Shown one piece after another: positions 50,922 to 59,260 of a DNA stretch of 64,000 bases. The stretch is from Nannocystis sp. (GTDB lineage: Bacteria; Myxococcota_A; Polyangia; Nannocystales; Nannocystaceae), in NCBI GenBank assembly GCA_016712315.1, contig JADJRG010000013.1, positions 124,001-188,000 on the forward strand, given 5' to 3'. Below the pieces are notes generated by a model, which saw nothing but the letters and a program-made list of their open reading frames with translations, had not been told where the DNA came from and searched no databases. A program made the position numbers and the translations under genes. Position 1 is the stretch's first letter. Every line of letters starts with the position of its first letter.

Positions 50922-52069
50922 GTTGGCCGGCGGGGTGTTGGCCGGTGGAGGTGGCCGGAGGCTGCCGGGCGGGGTGTTAGCCGGCGGCCCGAGATGTTGA
51001 CCGGCGGCCCGGCGGGGTGTTGGCCTGTCGGCCGGCGGCCCCGGGGCGTTGGCCGACGGAGGTTGGGCGACGGATGTTGGGCGGCGGCCCGAGATGTTGG
51101 CCGGCGAGCAATGGAGGCCCGGAGTTCGCGCCTGCATCGGGTGTGTGCCTGCATGGCGGCAAGCGGGCAGTCGGTCGGCACCGCGGTGAGCGTGCCGGCG
51201 CCGTGCACCGAGGTGGTCGCCGGGCGGCGTGGCGGGCGGCGGTCGGGTCGCGTGATCGTCACGTGCAGGCGACGGCGCAGGCGATGACGGCTGGCCGTCA
51301 GCGGCGACGCGCCGCCGTGGCGATTGCTGTCAGGCGACCGCCGCCTACGCGTCAGGCAGCAAGTGTCAGGCGCACAGCGAGGGCCACCGCGGGGGCCACG
51401 GCGGGGGCCACGAGTGTGGCCACGAAGAGGGCCACGGCGAGGGCCACGGCGAGGGCCACGAGTGTGGCCACGAAGAGGGCCACAGCGAGGGCCACGAGTG
51501 TGGCCACGAAGAGGGCCACAGCGAGGGCCACGAGTGTGGCCACGAAGAGGGCCACAGCGAGGGCCACGAGTGTGGCCACGAAGAGGGCCACGGCGAGGGC
51601 CACGAGTGCGGCTACGAAGAGGGCCACGAACGCGGCTACGAAGAGGGCCACGAGCGCGGCTACGAGCGCCCTGCGGCGTCGGCGCGCTTGCCTTCGCGCC
51701 GCGCGATCTCGTATCGTCACCACGTCAAGAAGCGAGGGGGCGGAAACGAGTCCAGCCTTGGAAGTCTCTACCCGCCCATATTTCAAAGATCGAACCCGCC
51801 AGCATGTCGACATCAACCTCACTCACCCGCTCGATCCCGCCAAGCCGATCCGTCGTCGCGTCGTCGCGCCGGCCGGCATGGACGCGGCCGCGGCGGTGGA
51901 GTGGGGGCGCGCGGAGGCGCTCAAGCTCTTCCGCGCGCTCTGCCAACCGGCCGATGTCCGCGCGCAGAAACGAGGTGCTACCGACCACGACGCGAAACCA
52001 ACCCCACCCCCGATCAAGACCCTCACGGAGTACTGGGCCGTCTTCGAGTCCAGCCACGTCGCCGAGCTC
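50921..52069 (+). repeat. Long direct duplication, copy B (1,149 bp)
   Basis: Near-identical partner of 44921-46089. Copy B leads into the full-length integrase gene, so it is the ancestral context of the integrase 5' end. Differences: extra GTTGGCC units and fewer GGCCAC units. Confidence 0.85.
51376..51670 (+). repeat. 12-bp GGCCAC tandem array, copy B
   Basis: Same units as 45276-45690 but about ten fewer. It ends about 90 bases before the integrase TTG start and is in the same open frame. Confidence 0.8.
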
Positions 52070-52663
52070 AAGTACTCGACGCGTGTTCATTATGAAACCG
52101 TGTGGGCGAACATCCGCCCGCTGCTCGGCGCCCTTCGACTCGACCAGATCGACGAGAAGGCGCTCACGCAGCTCCGCACGCACATGAGGCAGGAGAGAGC
52201 TTTGTCTCAGGGCTACACCCGCCAGACCTGCGAGGCCGTGCGCGTCGCGCTACGGCACGCGCGCAGCGAGGGCGCGTTGCCCAAGGGGCACGAGCTGCCC
52301 CAGATCACCTGGCCGAAGCAGCGGCGCGCCAAGGTCGACGTGTATTCGCGCGAAGACCTCGAGGCGTTGGTCGCGAGCGCGCGCAACACCGAGGAGCGCG
52401 TGCTCTTCCTGCTGCTCGCCGACGCCGCGCTGCGGATCGGCGAATGCGCAGGACTCATGTGGAGAGACATCAGCCTCGAGGAGCGCACGATGGTGATCCG
52501 TCGCAACGTGTCGCGGGGCCGGCTGCAAGACACCGCGAAGGGCGAAGACGGCGAGATCACCCTCTCGCCGCGGCTCGCCGAAGCGCTGCGCGGCTACACG
52601 CCGCGGGGCGACTTCGTGTTCGTGCCGGATGGGCGCTTCAGCGCTCACAGCATCTTCCACGTG

Positions 52664-52671
52664 CAAAAAAC
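52664..52671 (+). repeat. IS target duplication, left copy CAAAAAAC
   Basis: Identical to 54086-54093. Eight bp is the usual target duplication length of the ISL3 family. Confidence 0.85.
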
Positions 52672-54085
52672 GGCTCTCCTAACACATTCATGGGTTAAAG
52701 AGGCATCACATGAGGCCAAGGAATGGAGAGACCGCCACAGCAGAGCAGCAGCATAGCGGCGAAGCTGGAGAGACGTTTGAAGCCGTAGGCGCGGGAGGTG
52801 ACGACGCGGGCTTTGCGGTTGAAGCCTTCGGTGATCGCGTTGGTGACGCCGACAGTGATGTAGGCGGTGATCCCGTCGAAGTGCGCAGCGATCGTCTCAG
52901 CGGCCTTGACAAGCGGGGGCAAGCCTTCGGCCTCGACCCAGCGCAGCCAGCCTGTGAGGTCGCTGTGGATCGACTCTGGAGATGCGGTGTCGAAGATCGC
53001 CGCGAGGGACTCCTTCATAAGGTAGGCGCGGTAGAGCGGCTGGTTCTCCTTCTCGAGCTCTGTGAGCTTGTTGCGAGGCGCGGCGGCGAGCTTCCAGGGC
53101 GAGCGCTGGAGCGCGAAGCGGGTCCCCTTGAGGGCGCGCTTCTCGGCGGGGTCGCGGAGTTCAGCGACCATACCGCGGCGGATCTCGTCGAGCGCGTCGT
53201 GTACCAAGCGCTGGACGTGGAAGCGATCGAAGACGACGCGGACGTGGGGCGCCCGCTCGCGCAGCGCCTTCTTGAAGGCTCCCGACATGTCGATCGACGC
53301 GACCTTCAGCGCAGCCGTCCCAGCGGGCCCCAGGGCCTCGAAGAAGCCGTCGAGCGCGGCGGCGTCCTTGCCCTCGGCGACCCAGACCACGCGGCGTGTG
53401 TCGAGGTCGACGACGACGGTGACGTAGCGGTGGTGCTTGCGGTAAGAGAGCTCATCGATGCCGATCCGACGGAGCCCGCGGAGGCGCTCGCTGGGGTCTC
53501 CTCCGTAGCGCTTGACCACCCGCTCGATCACGCGGCCGACCGTCAGCCAGGCGATCCGCAAGAGCCGCGCGACGGTCGTTTTATCTGTCTTTTGGGCCAT
53601 CAAAGCGATCAAGTCCTCGAAGCCCTTCGTGAAGCCCGTGTCGTGCTCCGCCCAGGGAACCTGCTCGACCTTGACGCCGCACGACGAACACTCGACGCGG
53701 CGGATCGAGTAACGCAGCTCGCACTCGACCCCCCCGACGTCGAGGTGCCGCCACCGACGCACCCTCTGATCACGGATCGGCCCCGTGGCCCCGCAGGTCG
53801 AGCAGCGGCCCTTCGTCCAGCTCGGCGCGACGTCGATGACAAGCCTGTCCTCCTCGAACTCAGCACCGAGGACACGGACCTGCTCCATTCCCAAAAGGCG
53901 TCGTAGAAACGTGGTGATGCGCACGCCCAGATGCTCGATCCCGCGCGGCCCTTGTGCCAGTAAAAACTGGCCCCAAGAGATGTGCGCGAACGCAGCCACG
54001 ACCTGTTTGCCAGACAACCGAGATTTCACGCGGCAGAACACATCCTTGGGGTCCATCCTGGATCCACGAACATGTTAGAAGAGCC
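52672..54085. mobile_element. ISL3-family insertion sequence, 1,414 bp
   Basis: Ends are imperfect inverted repeats: left GGCTCTCCTAAC and, read from the right end, GGCTCTTCTAAC, followed by partly matching bases (about 22 bp in all). Flanked by the 8-bp duplication CAAAAAAC. One transposase gene on the minus strand fills the element. It is complete and recently inserted, judging by perfect target duplication. Confidence 0.9.
52695..53924 (-). CDS. tnpA: ISL3 family transposase
   Basis: 409 residues from GTG 53924 (VRITTFLRRLLGMEQVRVLGAEFEEDRLVIDV is the usual family start; the frame is open to 54056). An N-terminal zinc-finger region with CSTCG and CSSCG is followed by an HTH-like segment, and the DDE-type catalytic domain: RIGIDELSYRKHHRYVTVVVDLD, VASIDMSG, VVFDRFHVQRLV and ITEGFNRKARVVTSRAYGF (terminal Glu). 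Length and blocks agree with intact ISL3 transposases. Confidence 0.92.
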   Translation of the reverse strand: MRITTFLRRLLGMEQVRVLGAEFEEDRLVIDVAPSWTKGRCSTCGATGPIRDQRVRRWRHLDVGGVECELRYSIRRVECSSCGVKVEQVPWAEHDTGFTKGFEDLIALMAQKTDKTTVARLLRIAWLTVGRVIERVVKRYGGDPSERLRGLRRIGIDELSYRKHHRYVTVVVDLDTRRVVWVAEGKDAAALDGFFEALGPAGTAALKVASIDMSGAFKKALRERAPHVRVVFDRFHVQRLVHDALDEIRRGMVAELRDPAEKRALKGTRFALQRSPWKLAAAPRNKLTELEKENQPLYRAYLMKESLAAIFDTASPESIHSDLTGWLRWVEAEGLPPLVKAAETIAAHFDGITAYITVGVTNAITEGFNRKARVVTSRAYGFKRLSSFAAMLLLCCGGLSIPWPHVMPL

Positions 54086-54093
54086 CAAAAAAC
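54086..54093 (+). repeat. IS target duplication, right copy CAAAAAAC
   Basis: Partner of 52664-52671; removal of the IS with this copy restores the integrase frame. Confidence 0.85.
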
Positions 54094-54420
54094 ACACGTG
54101 CAAGAGGGCACCCTGGGCATGCGGGTGCGCCACGCCCAGAAGCGCGCGGGTCTGTCCGTCTACGGTCCGCATCGGATCCGCCACAGCGTGCTGACCCTGC
54201 TCGCGCACAAGGGCGTGAGCCCTTACGCGCTGCAGGCCCTCGCGCGGCACGCGAACTTGTCGACGACGATGCGCTACTACGTGCACCTGAAGCAAAGCGC
54301 GCTCGCGGCCCAGGCCGTCGCGGCGCTTACCGCTCCCGATACCGACGGCAACGGAGCGGCATGAGAGATCGATCGCCCGTAGATCTGGCATGAGACGCTA
54401 GCTACCGGCGATTTCTGAGA

Positions 54421-54428
54421 ACGGCAAC
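54421..54428 (+). repeat. Right attachment core (attR) ACGGCAAC
   Basis: Identical to 34589-34596; immediately followed by the in-frame remainder of the split lipoprotein gene. Confidence 0.8.
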
Positions 54429-55307
54429 CAAGACAACACCGACGCCTGCCTCGACACCTGCGTCAACGCGACCTGCGGCGACGGCCAGGTCCAAGCCGGC
54501 GTCGAGCTCTGCGACGACGGTAACACCGACAACAGCGACGCCTGCACCGTGCTCTGCGCCGCGCCCGCCTGCGACGATGGGATCAAGAGCGGCGCCGAAG
54601 CTGACGTCGACTGTGGCGGCCCCACCTGTGAGGGCTGCGGCCTCGGAGCCAAGTGCACCGCGGACGCGGACTGCGGCAGCGGCGCCTGTAATGGCGGCCT
54701 CTGTGGCATCCCGCAGACCTGCAAGCAGGTCAAGCAGGCCCTGCCCGGCAGCCTCGACGGTATCTACGCCATCGACCCCGACAAGGACGGCCCAGGCATG
54801 CCGTTTGATGTTTATTGCGACATGACGGTCGACGGAGGTGGTTGGATCTCCCTCGTCCACCTCACCGCGCTCGACAAGCTCAACTACAGCGTCCCGCACA
54901 CCCAAGTCGGCCTCTCAGAGGACACGCGCTTTTGGGTCCTCGACAACAAGCCGAACGCGACGTACAGCGTCAAGCCCTACAACAGCCCGTATCTCAACAA
55001 CTATGAGGCTGAGGGCCTCGCGACGCCCGCTGAGACCGGTTGGACCTGGAGCGGGGTCGACTACCCCAACCCCGCCAATTGCCACCGGATCCAGCAGTTC
55101 GTCGTCGTCGACGGCCCCAACGTCGTCCCGCGTGTTTATGGAAACCCGCACTTCAACGCTGGTCAAGCCAACCCGCCGGGCCTGAGCGGCGCGGCGCTGG
55201 TCACCCAGAGCACCATCGGCGTCGCCGCGGTCGCCAACTACCCGTCGATCCACGTCGGCTGCGTCGGTTGGAACGTCCTCAAGGACCCGATCATCTGGAT
55301 TCGCTGA
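54429..55307 (+). pseudogene. 3' part of the split Myxo_disulf_rpt lipoprotein gene
   Basis: Continues exactly from 34596: QDNTDACLDTC completes the broken repeat, then CGDGQVQAGVELCDDGN, CDDGIKSGAEADVDCGG and CKQVKQALPGSLDGIYAIDPD...MPFDVYCDMTVDGGGWISLVH, a fibrinogen-C-like domain signature (V-Y-C-D-M-x-x-D-G-G-G-W). The end contains a further Cys and finishes in DPIIWIR. This piece has no start of its own upstream except an internal ATG at 54549, so it is probably not expressed as a secreted protein while the island is present. Confidence 0.9.
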
Positions 55308-55566
55308 TCAACAACGCGGCCCCGCCGAGGCCGAGACGCTCACGACCGCAGGCGGCGAGCCGCGGGGCTTGGGCGCCCTCCGACGATCGCGCCGCGCGAG
55401 TGTGCCATAAGCATTCGACGCGCGAGTGTGACAGTAGTTCCAGCCGCGCAGATCGACGCCCGCGGGTGCGACAGCCCGAGGAAGGCGTTTGACGCGGCGT
55501 TTCCGCCGGTGATAACGTGGTCGGCGTCATGGAGTCGAGGGGTGCACCTCCTCGCGGTTAGAGTCA
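55308..55566. other. Gap before the injection system operon
   Basis: 259 bases. CGCGCGAGTGTG occurs twice (55393-55404 and 55419-55430). The promoter of the injection system operon is expected here; no clear boxes are visible. Confidence 0.45.
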
Positions 55567-56151
55567 ATGCTGGCTGAGACGCTGACGTTCCTGCGACGAC
55601 ACCTCGACGAGCAATTGCGCGTCCGGCTGGACGGCTCGCAGGACGACGCCGCCGGCGACAAGGTCGTCTTCCTCGACGGCGACAAGCTCGATCCGATCAG
55701 CTTTCAGATGAACGCGGTCACCGCGCTGCTCATCAACATTGAGGAGGAGCGCACCCTCCGAGCCGCCGACCTCCACAGCCGCCAAGCCGAGGACGGGTCG
55801 CGACAGCGGATCCAGCCCGACATCCGCCTGATCCTTTATGTCCTCTTCGTCGCGCGCTTTAAGAAGTACGAGTCCGCCTGGCAGCACCTCTCGCTGATCG
55901 TCGAGCACCTGCAGTCGACCCGCGTCTTCGAGCCCGCGACCGCCCCTGCGCTCCCCGAGGGCGTCGAGCGGCTGATCCTCGAGCTCGTCACCCTCGGCTT
56001 CGCCGAGCAGAACGAGATCTGGAGCGCCCTGCGGACCACCCACCACCCCTCCCTCCTCTACCGCATCAAGCTCGTCGCCCTCCGCGACCGCCGGCCGACC
56101 GAGGCGCCCGTCATCACCGAGGCGGAGCACACCCTGCGGAGGCGCGCGTGA
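55567..56151 (+). CDS. Contractile injection system DUF4255/Pvc16-type protein
   Basis: 194 residues (MLAETLTFLRRHLDEQLRVRLDGSQ...VVFLDGDK...ISFQMNAVTALLINIEEERTLRAADLHSR...PDIRLILYVLFVARFKKYESAWQHLSLIVEHLQSTRVFEP). This is the DUF4255 (Pvc16 N-terminal) domain, which forms the terminal cap or tail-terminator ring of extracellular contractile injection systems. It is the first gene of the operon, about 107 bases before the sheath gene. Confidence 0.85.
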   Translation: MLAETLTFLRRHLDEQLRVRLDGSQDDAAGDKVVFLDGDKLDPISFQMNAVTALLINIEEERTLRAADLHSRQAEDGSRQRIQPDIRLILYVLFVARFKKYESAWQHLSLIVEHLQSTRVFEPATAPALPEGVERLILELVTLGFAEQNEIWSALRTTHHPSLLYRIKLVALRDRRPTEAPVITEAEHTLRRRA

Positions 56152-56258
56152 GGCCCCGGCCCCGTCCTCCACAGTCATCAACCCTCAAGGTCGGGCTCAC
56201 CTAGGAGCCCAGCGACACCCTGTCCCGCGTCATTGAGCACTGACCCGAAGCGAGCACC

Positions 56259-57569
56259 ATGCCCACGTATCACACCCCTGGAGTCTACGTAGAAGAGCTC
56301 TCGACCCTGCCGCCCTCGGTGGCAGAGGTCGCGACGGCGATCCCCGCGTTCATCGGCTTCACCGAGAAGGGCGCGCCGGACGGCGTCGAGATCGCGCAGA
56401 TCAGCACCCTCCTTGAGTACGAGCTGCGCTTCGGCAAGGCCCGCCCGACCCCCTTCACGGTCGACGCCGACGACCGGCTCAGCCCCAGCGGGCCGACGCT
56501 CCCGGCGAGCAAGCTCCACTACGCGATCAGCCTCTACTTCCGCAACGGCGGCGGGCGCTGCTACGTGGCCTCGATCGGCGACGACAGCGCCCCCGCGAGC
56601 GCCGAGCGCTACCTGAGCGGGCTCGCCGCGCTCGAGCGTGAGGACGAGCCGACCCTGATCGTCGCGCCCGGCCTGATCGACCTCGCCGCGCCCGACTACC
56701 ACGCGGTGTGCCAGCAGATCCTCGCGCTGTGCAAGAAGCTCGGCGACCGCTTCGCCATCCTCGACGTCCAAGGCGGCGACGTCGCCGCCTTCCGCGACAA
56801 CATCGGCACCGCGGACCTCGCCTACGCCGCCGCCTACCACCCCTACCTGATCACCTCGCTGACGCACCGTTATGACGAGCAGCAGGTCACCCTCAGCGAG
56901 GGCGACCAGCAGACGACCCTCGCCGCGATCGCCACCACCAACACCGGCCGCTACAACCGGATCAAGAAGCAGCTCGAAGGGCAGCGGGTGATCCTCCCGC
57001 CGAGCGCCGCCATCGCCGGGGTCTACGCCCGCACCGACCGCGAGCGCGGCGTCTGGAAGGCGCCGGCCAACGTCAGCCTCAGCGCCGTCGTCGGCCCTAC
57101 CGTGCAGATCACCCACGAGGAGCAGGACGGCCTCAACGTCGATCCGAGCTCTGGCAAGTCGATCAACGCGATCCGGGCCTTCCCGGGCAAGGGCACGCTG
57201 GTGTGGGGCGCGCGCACCCTCGCCGGCAACGACAACGAGTGGCGCTACGTCTCGATCCGCCGCCTCTTCCTGATGATCGAGGAGTCGGCGCGCAAGGCGA
57301 CCGCCTTCGCCGTGTTCGAGCCCAACGACGCGACCACCTGGCTCAAGGTCAAGGGCATGCTCGAGAGCTACCTCTACGGCCTGTGGGAGCAGGGCGCGCT
57401 GCAAGGCTCGACCCCTGAGGCGGCCTACTACGTCAACGTCGGCCTCGGCAAGACCATGAGCCCGCAGGACGTGCTCGAGGGGCGGATGATCGTCGAGATC
57501 GCGATCGCGGCCGTACGGCCGGCCGAGTTCATCATCCTGCGCTTCGCGCACAAGCTGGTCGAGGCCTAG
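56259..57569 (+). CDS. Contractile injection system tail sheath protein
   Basis: 436 residues: MPTYHTPGVYVEELSTLPPSVAEVATAIPAFIGFTEKG is the conserved sheath N-terminus, and the C-terminus (WRYVSIRRLFLMIEESARKATAFAVFEPNDATTWLKVKGMLESYLYGLWEQGALQG...GKTMSPQDVLEGRMIVEIAIAAVRPAEFIILRFAHKL) is the sheath handshake/insert region. Sheath subunits contract to drive the tube out. A single sheath gene is visible here, against several in the Photorhabdus cassettes. Confidence 0.94.
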   Translation: MPTYHTPGVYVEELSTLPPSVAEVATAIPAFIGFTEKGAPDGVEIAQISTLLEYELRFGKARPTPFTVDADDRLSPSGPTLPASKLHYAISLYFRNGGGRCYVASIGDDSAPASAERYLSGLAALEREDEPTLIVAPGLIDLAAPDYHAVCQQILALCKKLGDRFAILDVQGGDVAAFRDNIGTADLAYAAAYHPYLITSLTHRYDEQQVTLSEGDQQTTLAAIATTNTGRYNRIKKQLEGQRVILPPSAAIAGVYARTDRERGVWKAPANVSLSAVVGPTVQITHEEQDGLNVDPSSGKSINAIRAFPGKGTLVWGARTLAGNDNEWRYVSIRRLFLMIEESARKATAFAVFEPNDATTWLKVKGMLESYLYGLWEQGALQGSTPEAAYYVNVGLGKTMSPQDVLEGRMIVEIAIAAVRPAEFIILRFAHKLVEA

Positions 57570-57620
57570 CGCCCCGCCGGCAAGATTTCATAACACAATA
57601 ACCAACCGAGGGCGAATCAA

Positions 57621-58094
57621 GTGGCAGTCTCTACGGAATCCATCAAGACCGATTACCCGCTCCCAGTATACAACTACCGCGTCGAGATCGGCGGCGAGGC
57701 GGTGGCGTTCTCGGAGGTCTCTGGGCTCAGCATCGCCTACGAGACCACCACCTACCTCGTGAGCCCGACCGCCCGCGGCGCGCCGGGGCCGGACATGATG
57801 ATCATGCCGGCTCAACCGGTCGCGCCGACGATCACCCTGAAGCGGGGCATCGTCCGCAAGACCAGCGTCAAGCACCTCTACGCCTGGATCCGCACCGTGC
57901 AGATCAACCAGATCGAGAAGAAGGACGTCTACGTCCGCCTCTGCGACGAGAAGGGCGAGGCGGTGATCTCCTGGAAGATCGGCAACGCCTTCCCGGTCAA
58001 GCTCGACGCCCCGACCTTCGACGCCAACTCCAACGACGTCGCGATCGAGACCATGGAGCTGAAGGCCGACTACATCACGATCGAGGAGTCCTGA
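57621..58094 (+). CDS. Injection system tube protein 1
   Basis: 157 residues: YPLPVYNYRVEIGGEAVAFSEVSGLSIAYETTTY...ITLKRGIVRKTSVKHLYAWIRT...AFPVKLDAPTFDANSNDVAIETMELKADYITIEES. This is the T4 gp19-like tail tube fold (conserved P-x-Y-x-F/Y-R-V-x-I, E-V-S-G-L, L-K-R-G). It forms the inner tube with the sheath. Confidence 0.93.
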   Translation: MAVSTESIKTDYPLPVYNYRVEIGGEAVAFSEVSGLSIAYETTTYLVSPTARGAPGPDMMIMPAQPVAPTITLKRGIVRKTSVKHLYAWIRTVQINQIEKKDVYVRLCDEKGEAVISWKIGNAFPVKLDAPTFDANSNDVAIETMELKADYITIEES

Positions 58095-58099
58095 TCCAC

Positions 58100-58543
58100 G
58101 TGGCCGACTCCCTGCTCGAGCAGCGCGCGAGCTACCCGCTCGCCGCCTACAATTTCCGGGTGCTGCTCGACGCGAAGGCGATGAGCTTCGCCCGGGTCTC
58201 GGGCCTCCAGCGGGAGCACCAGTACGTCACCTATCGGCACGGCCTCAGCTGCGTCGAGGGCGAGCTGCTCGCCAAGTATCGCGTCGACAAGTATGTGCCG
58301 GTGACCCTCGAGCGCGGCAGCACCCTCGGCGCGCGCGCCCTCTACGACTGGCTCGAGGATCGCAAGCCGCGAGTCCTCCAGATCGACCTCTGCGACGCCA
58401 GCGGCAGGCCCGCGCTCGCCTGGCGGATCACCCGCGCCTTCGCCGTCAAGCTCACCGGACCGAGCTTCGACGCGCGCACCAACGAGGTCGCCATCGACAG
58501 CCTCGAGGTCATGGCCGCCGGGATCTCGATCGTCCACCTCTGA
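58100..58543 (+). CDS. Injection system tube protein 2
   Basis: 147 residues from GTG 58100: ASYPLAAYNFRVLLDAKAMSFARVSGLQREHQYVTYRHGLSC...VPVTLERGSTLGARALYDWLED. A second gp19-like paralog, five bases after the first. Such paralogs usually form the first rings of the tube near the baseplate. Confidence 0.9.
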   Translation: MADSLLEQRASYPLAAYNFRVLLDAKAMSFARVSGLQREHQYVTYRHGLSCVEGELLAKYRVDKYVPVTLERGSTLGARALYDWLEDRKPRVLQIDLCDASGRPALAWRITRAFAVKLTGPSFDARTNEVAIDSLEVMAAGISIVHL

Positions 58544-58552
58544 GCCGCTCCT

Positions 58553-59035
58553 ATGAGTTTTCCCATCCCTCCGCTCAACCTCGACCCCCAGATCGGCCCG
58601 GCCCTCGGCTTCCGCTTCGCCGTGTTCTTCCTCGCCGGCGGCGCCGTCCCCAACCCGATCGACGTCCGCTTCCAGCGCGTCTCCGGCCTCTCCGCCGCCA
58701 TCGACACGACCACCGTGGTCGAGGGCGGCCAGAACCTCTACTCCCACCGCCTGCCCACGCGGGTCAGCTACACCAACCTCGTGCTCGAGCGCGGCTTCGT
58801 CGTCGGCTCGCCGCTCAACCTCGAATTCAACGCGGCGATGAGCCTCTTCAAGTTCGCCCCGAGCAACGTGATCGTCACCCTGCTAAGCGAGCGCCTCCTG
58901 CCCCTCGCCGCCTGGCTCTTCCTCAAGGCCTACCCGGTGCGCTGGGCGACCGCCGACCTCGACGCGAACGACGAGCACCTCCTGATCGACACGTTGGAGC
59001 TCGCCTACACCCGCATGCAAGCGCTCCGGATCTGA
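58553..59035 (+). CDS. Injection system tube protein 3 (tube initiator type)
   Basis: 160 residues: GFRFAVFFLAGGAVPNPIDVRFQRVSGLSAAIDTTTVVEGGQNLYSHRLPTRVSYTNLVLERGFVVGSPLNLEFNAAM. Third gp19-like protein, more divergent; by position (Afp5/Pvc5 equivalent) it may be the tube initiator that contacts the spike complex. The start follows the previous stop by nine bases. Confidence 0.87.
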   Translation: MSFPIPPLNLDPQIGPALGFRFAVFFLAGGAVPNPIDVRFQRVSGLSAAIDTTTVVEGGQNLYSHRLPTRVSYTNLVLERGFVVGSPLNLEFNAAMSLFKFAPSNVIVTLLSERLLPLAAWLFLKAYPVRWATADLDANDEHLLIDTLELAYTRMQALRI

Positions 59036-59037
59036 CC

Positions 59038-59244
59038 ATGACCATCGAGATCCGCCAGCTCCTCATCCGCGCCGTCGTCGAGGCCCGCCCCGCGGCCCCG
59101 GCGCCCCTCACCCTCCCCAGCGGCGCCCCAACGCCGACCGCGCCGCCGCCCGCGCAGCCGGCCCCCGCGCCTGACCACGACGCGCTCGTCGCCGCCTGCG
59201 TGCGCGAGGTCCTGCGCGAGCTCCGGCGGGCGAGCGAGCGTTGA
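59038..59244 (+). CDS. Small DUF5908/Pvc6-like protein
   Basis: 68 residues: MTIEIRQLLIRAVVEARPAAP... then a Pro/Ala-rich linker and a helical end (DALVAACVREVLRELRRASER). The I-E-I-R-(E/Q)-L-x-I-R-A start is the DUF5908 signature of small proteins encoded between tube and LysM genes in extracellular injection systems. The role is unknown. It starts two bases after the previous stop. Confidence 0.75.
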   Translation: MTIEIRQLLIRAVVEARPAAPAPLTLPSGAPTPTAPPPAQPAPAPDHDALVAACVREVLRELRRASER

Positions 59245-59260
59245 GCCGGAGGCACGAACC

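Larger units (their letters stand above)
51758..54364 (+). pseudogene. int: Tyrosine recombinase (integrase) gene interrupted by an ISL3-family element
   Basis: The 5' part (51758-52671) has an N-terminal region (STRPYFKDRTRQHVDINL), a SAM-like core-binding domain (TLTEYWAVFESSHVAELKYSTRVHYETVWANIRPLLG) and the first catalytic block ALRIGECAGLMWRDI (Arg I). The 3' part (54094-54364) has GPHRIRHSVLTLLAHKGVSPYALQALARHANLSTTMRYYVH (HxxR, box II His, catalytic Tyr). Deleting the IS plus one copy of its target duplication joins them in frame: 1,185 bp, 394 residues from TTG 51758 (GAGGGGG upstream). An in-frame opening further upstream through the GGCCAC array makes the start uncertain. The gene ends 57 bases before the right attachment core, as is usual for island integrases. 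Confidence 0.88.
34597..54428. mobile_element. 19.8-kb integrative island inserted in a lipoprotein gene
   Basis: Bounded by ACGGCAAC at both ends and splitting a lipoprotein gene that is restored when the ends are joined. It carries a tyrosine recombinase gene (51758-54364, IS-interrupted) 57 bases inside its right end, a KfrA-like HTH/coiled-coil gene next to an iteron-like array (40735-41097), a small kinase operon, two lower-GC cargo operons on the minus strand (38703-34848 and 50117-46640), internal duplications and low-complexity arrays. No relaxase, coupling protein or replication initiator is recognisable, so it is not self-evidently conjugative; it resembles an integrated plasmid-like or mobilisable element. 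Whether it can still excise is doubtful because the recombinase is interrupted. Confidence 0.85.

Noticed and set aside
55393..55430. CGCGCGAGTGTG direct repeat as a possible regulator site of the injection system
   Set aside because: Only two 12-bp copies in a region rich in CGCG; too weak to call.
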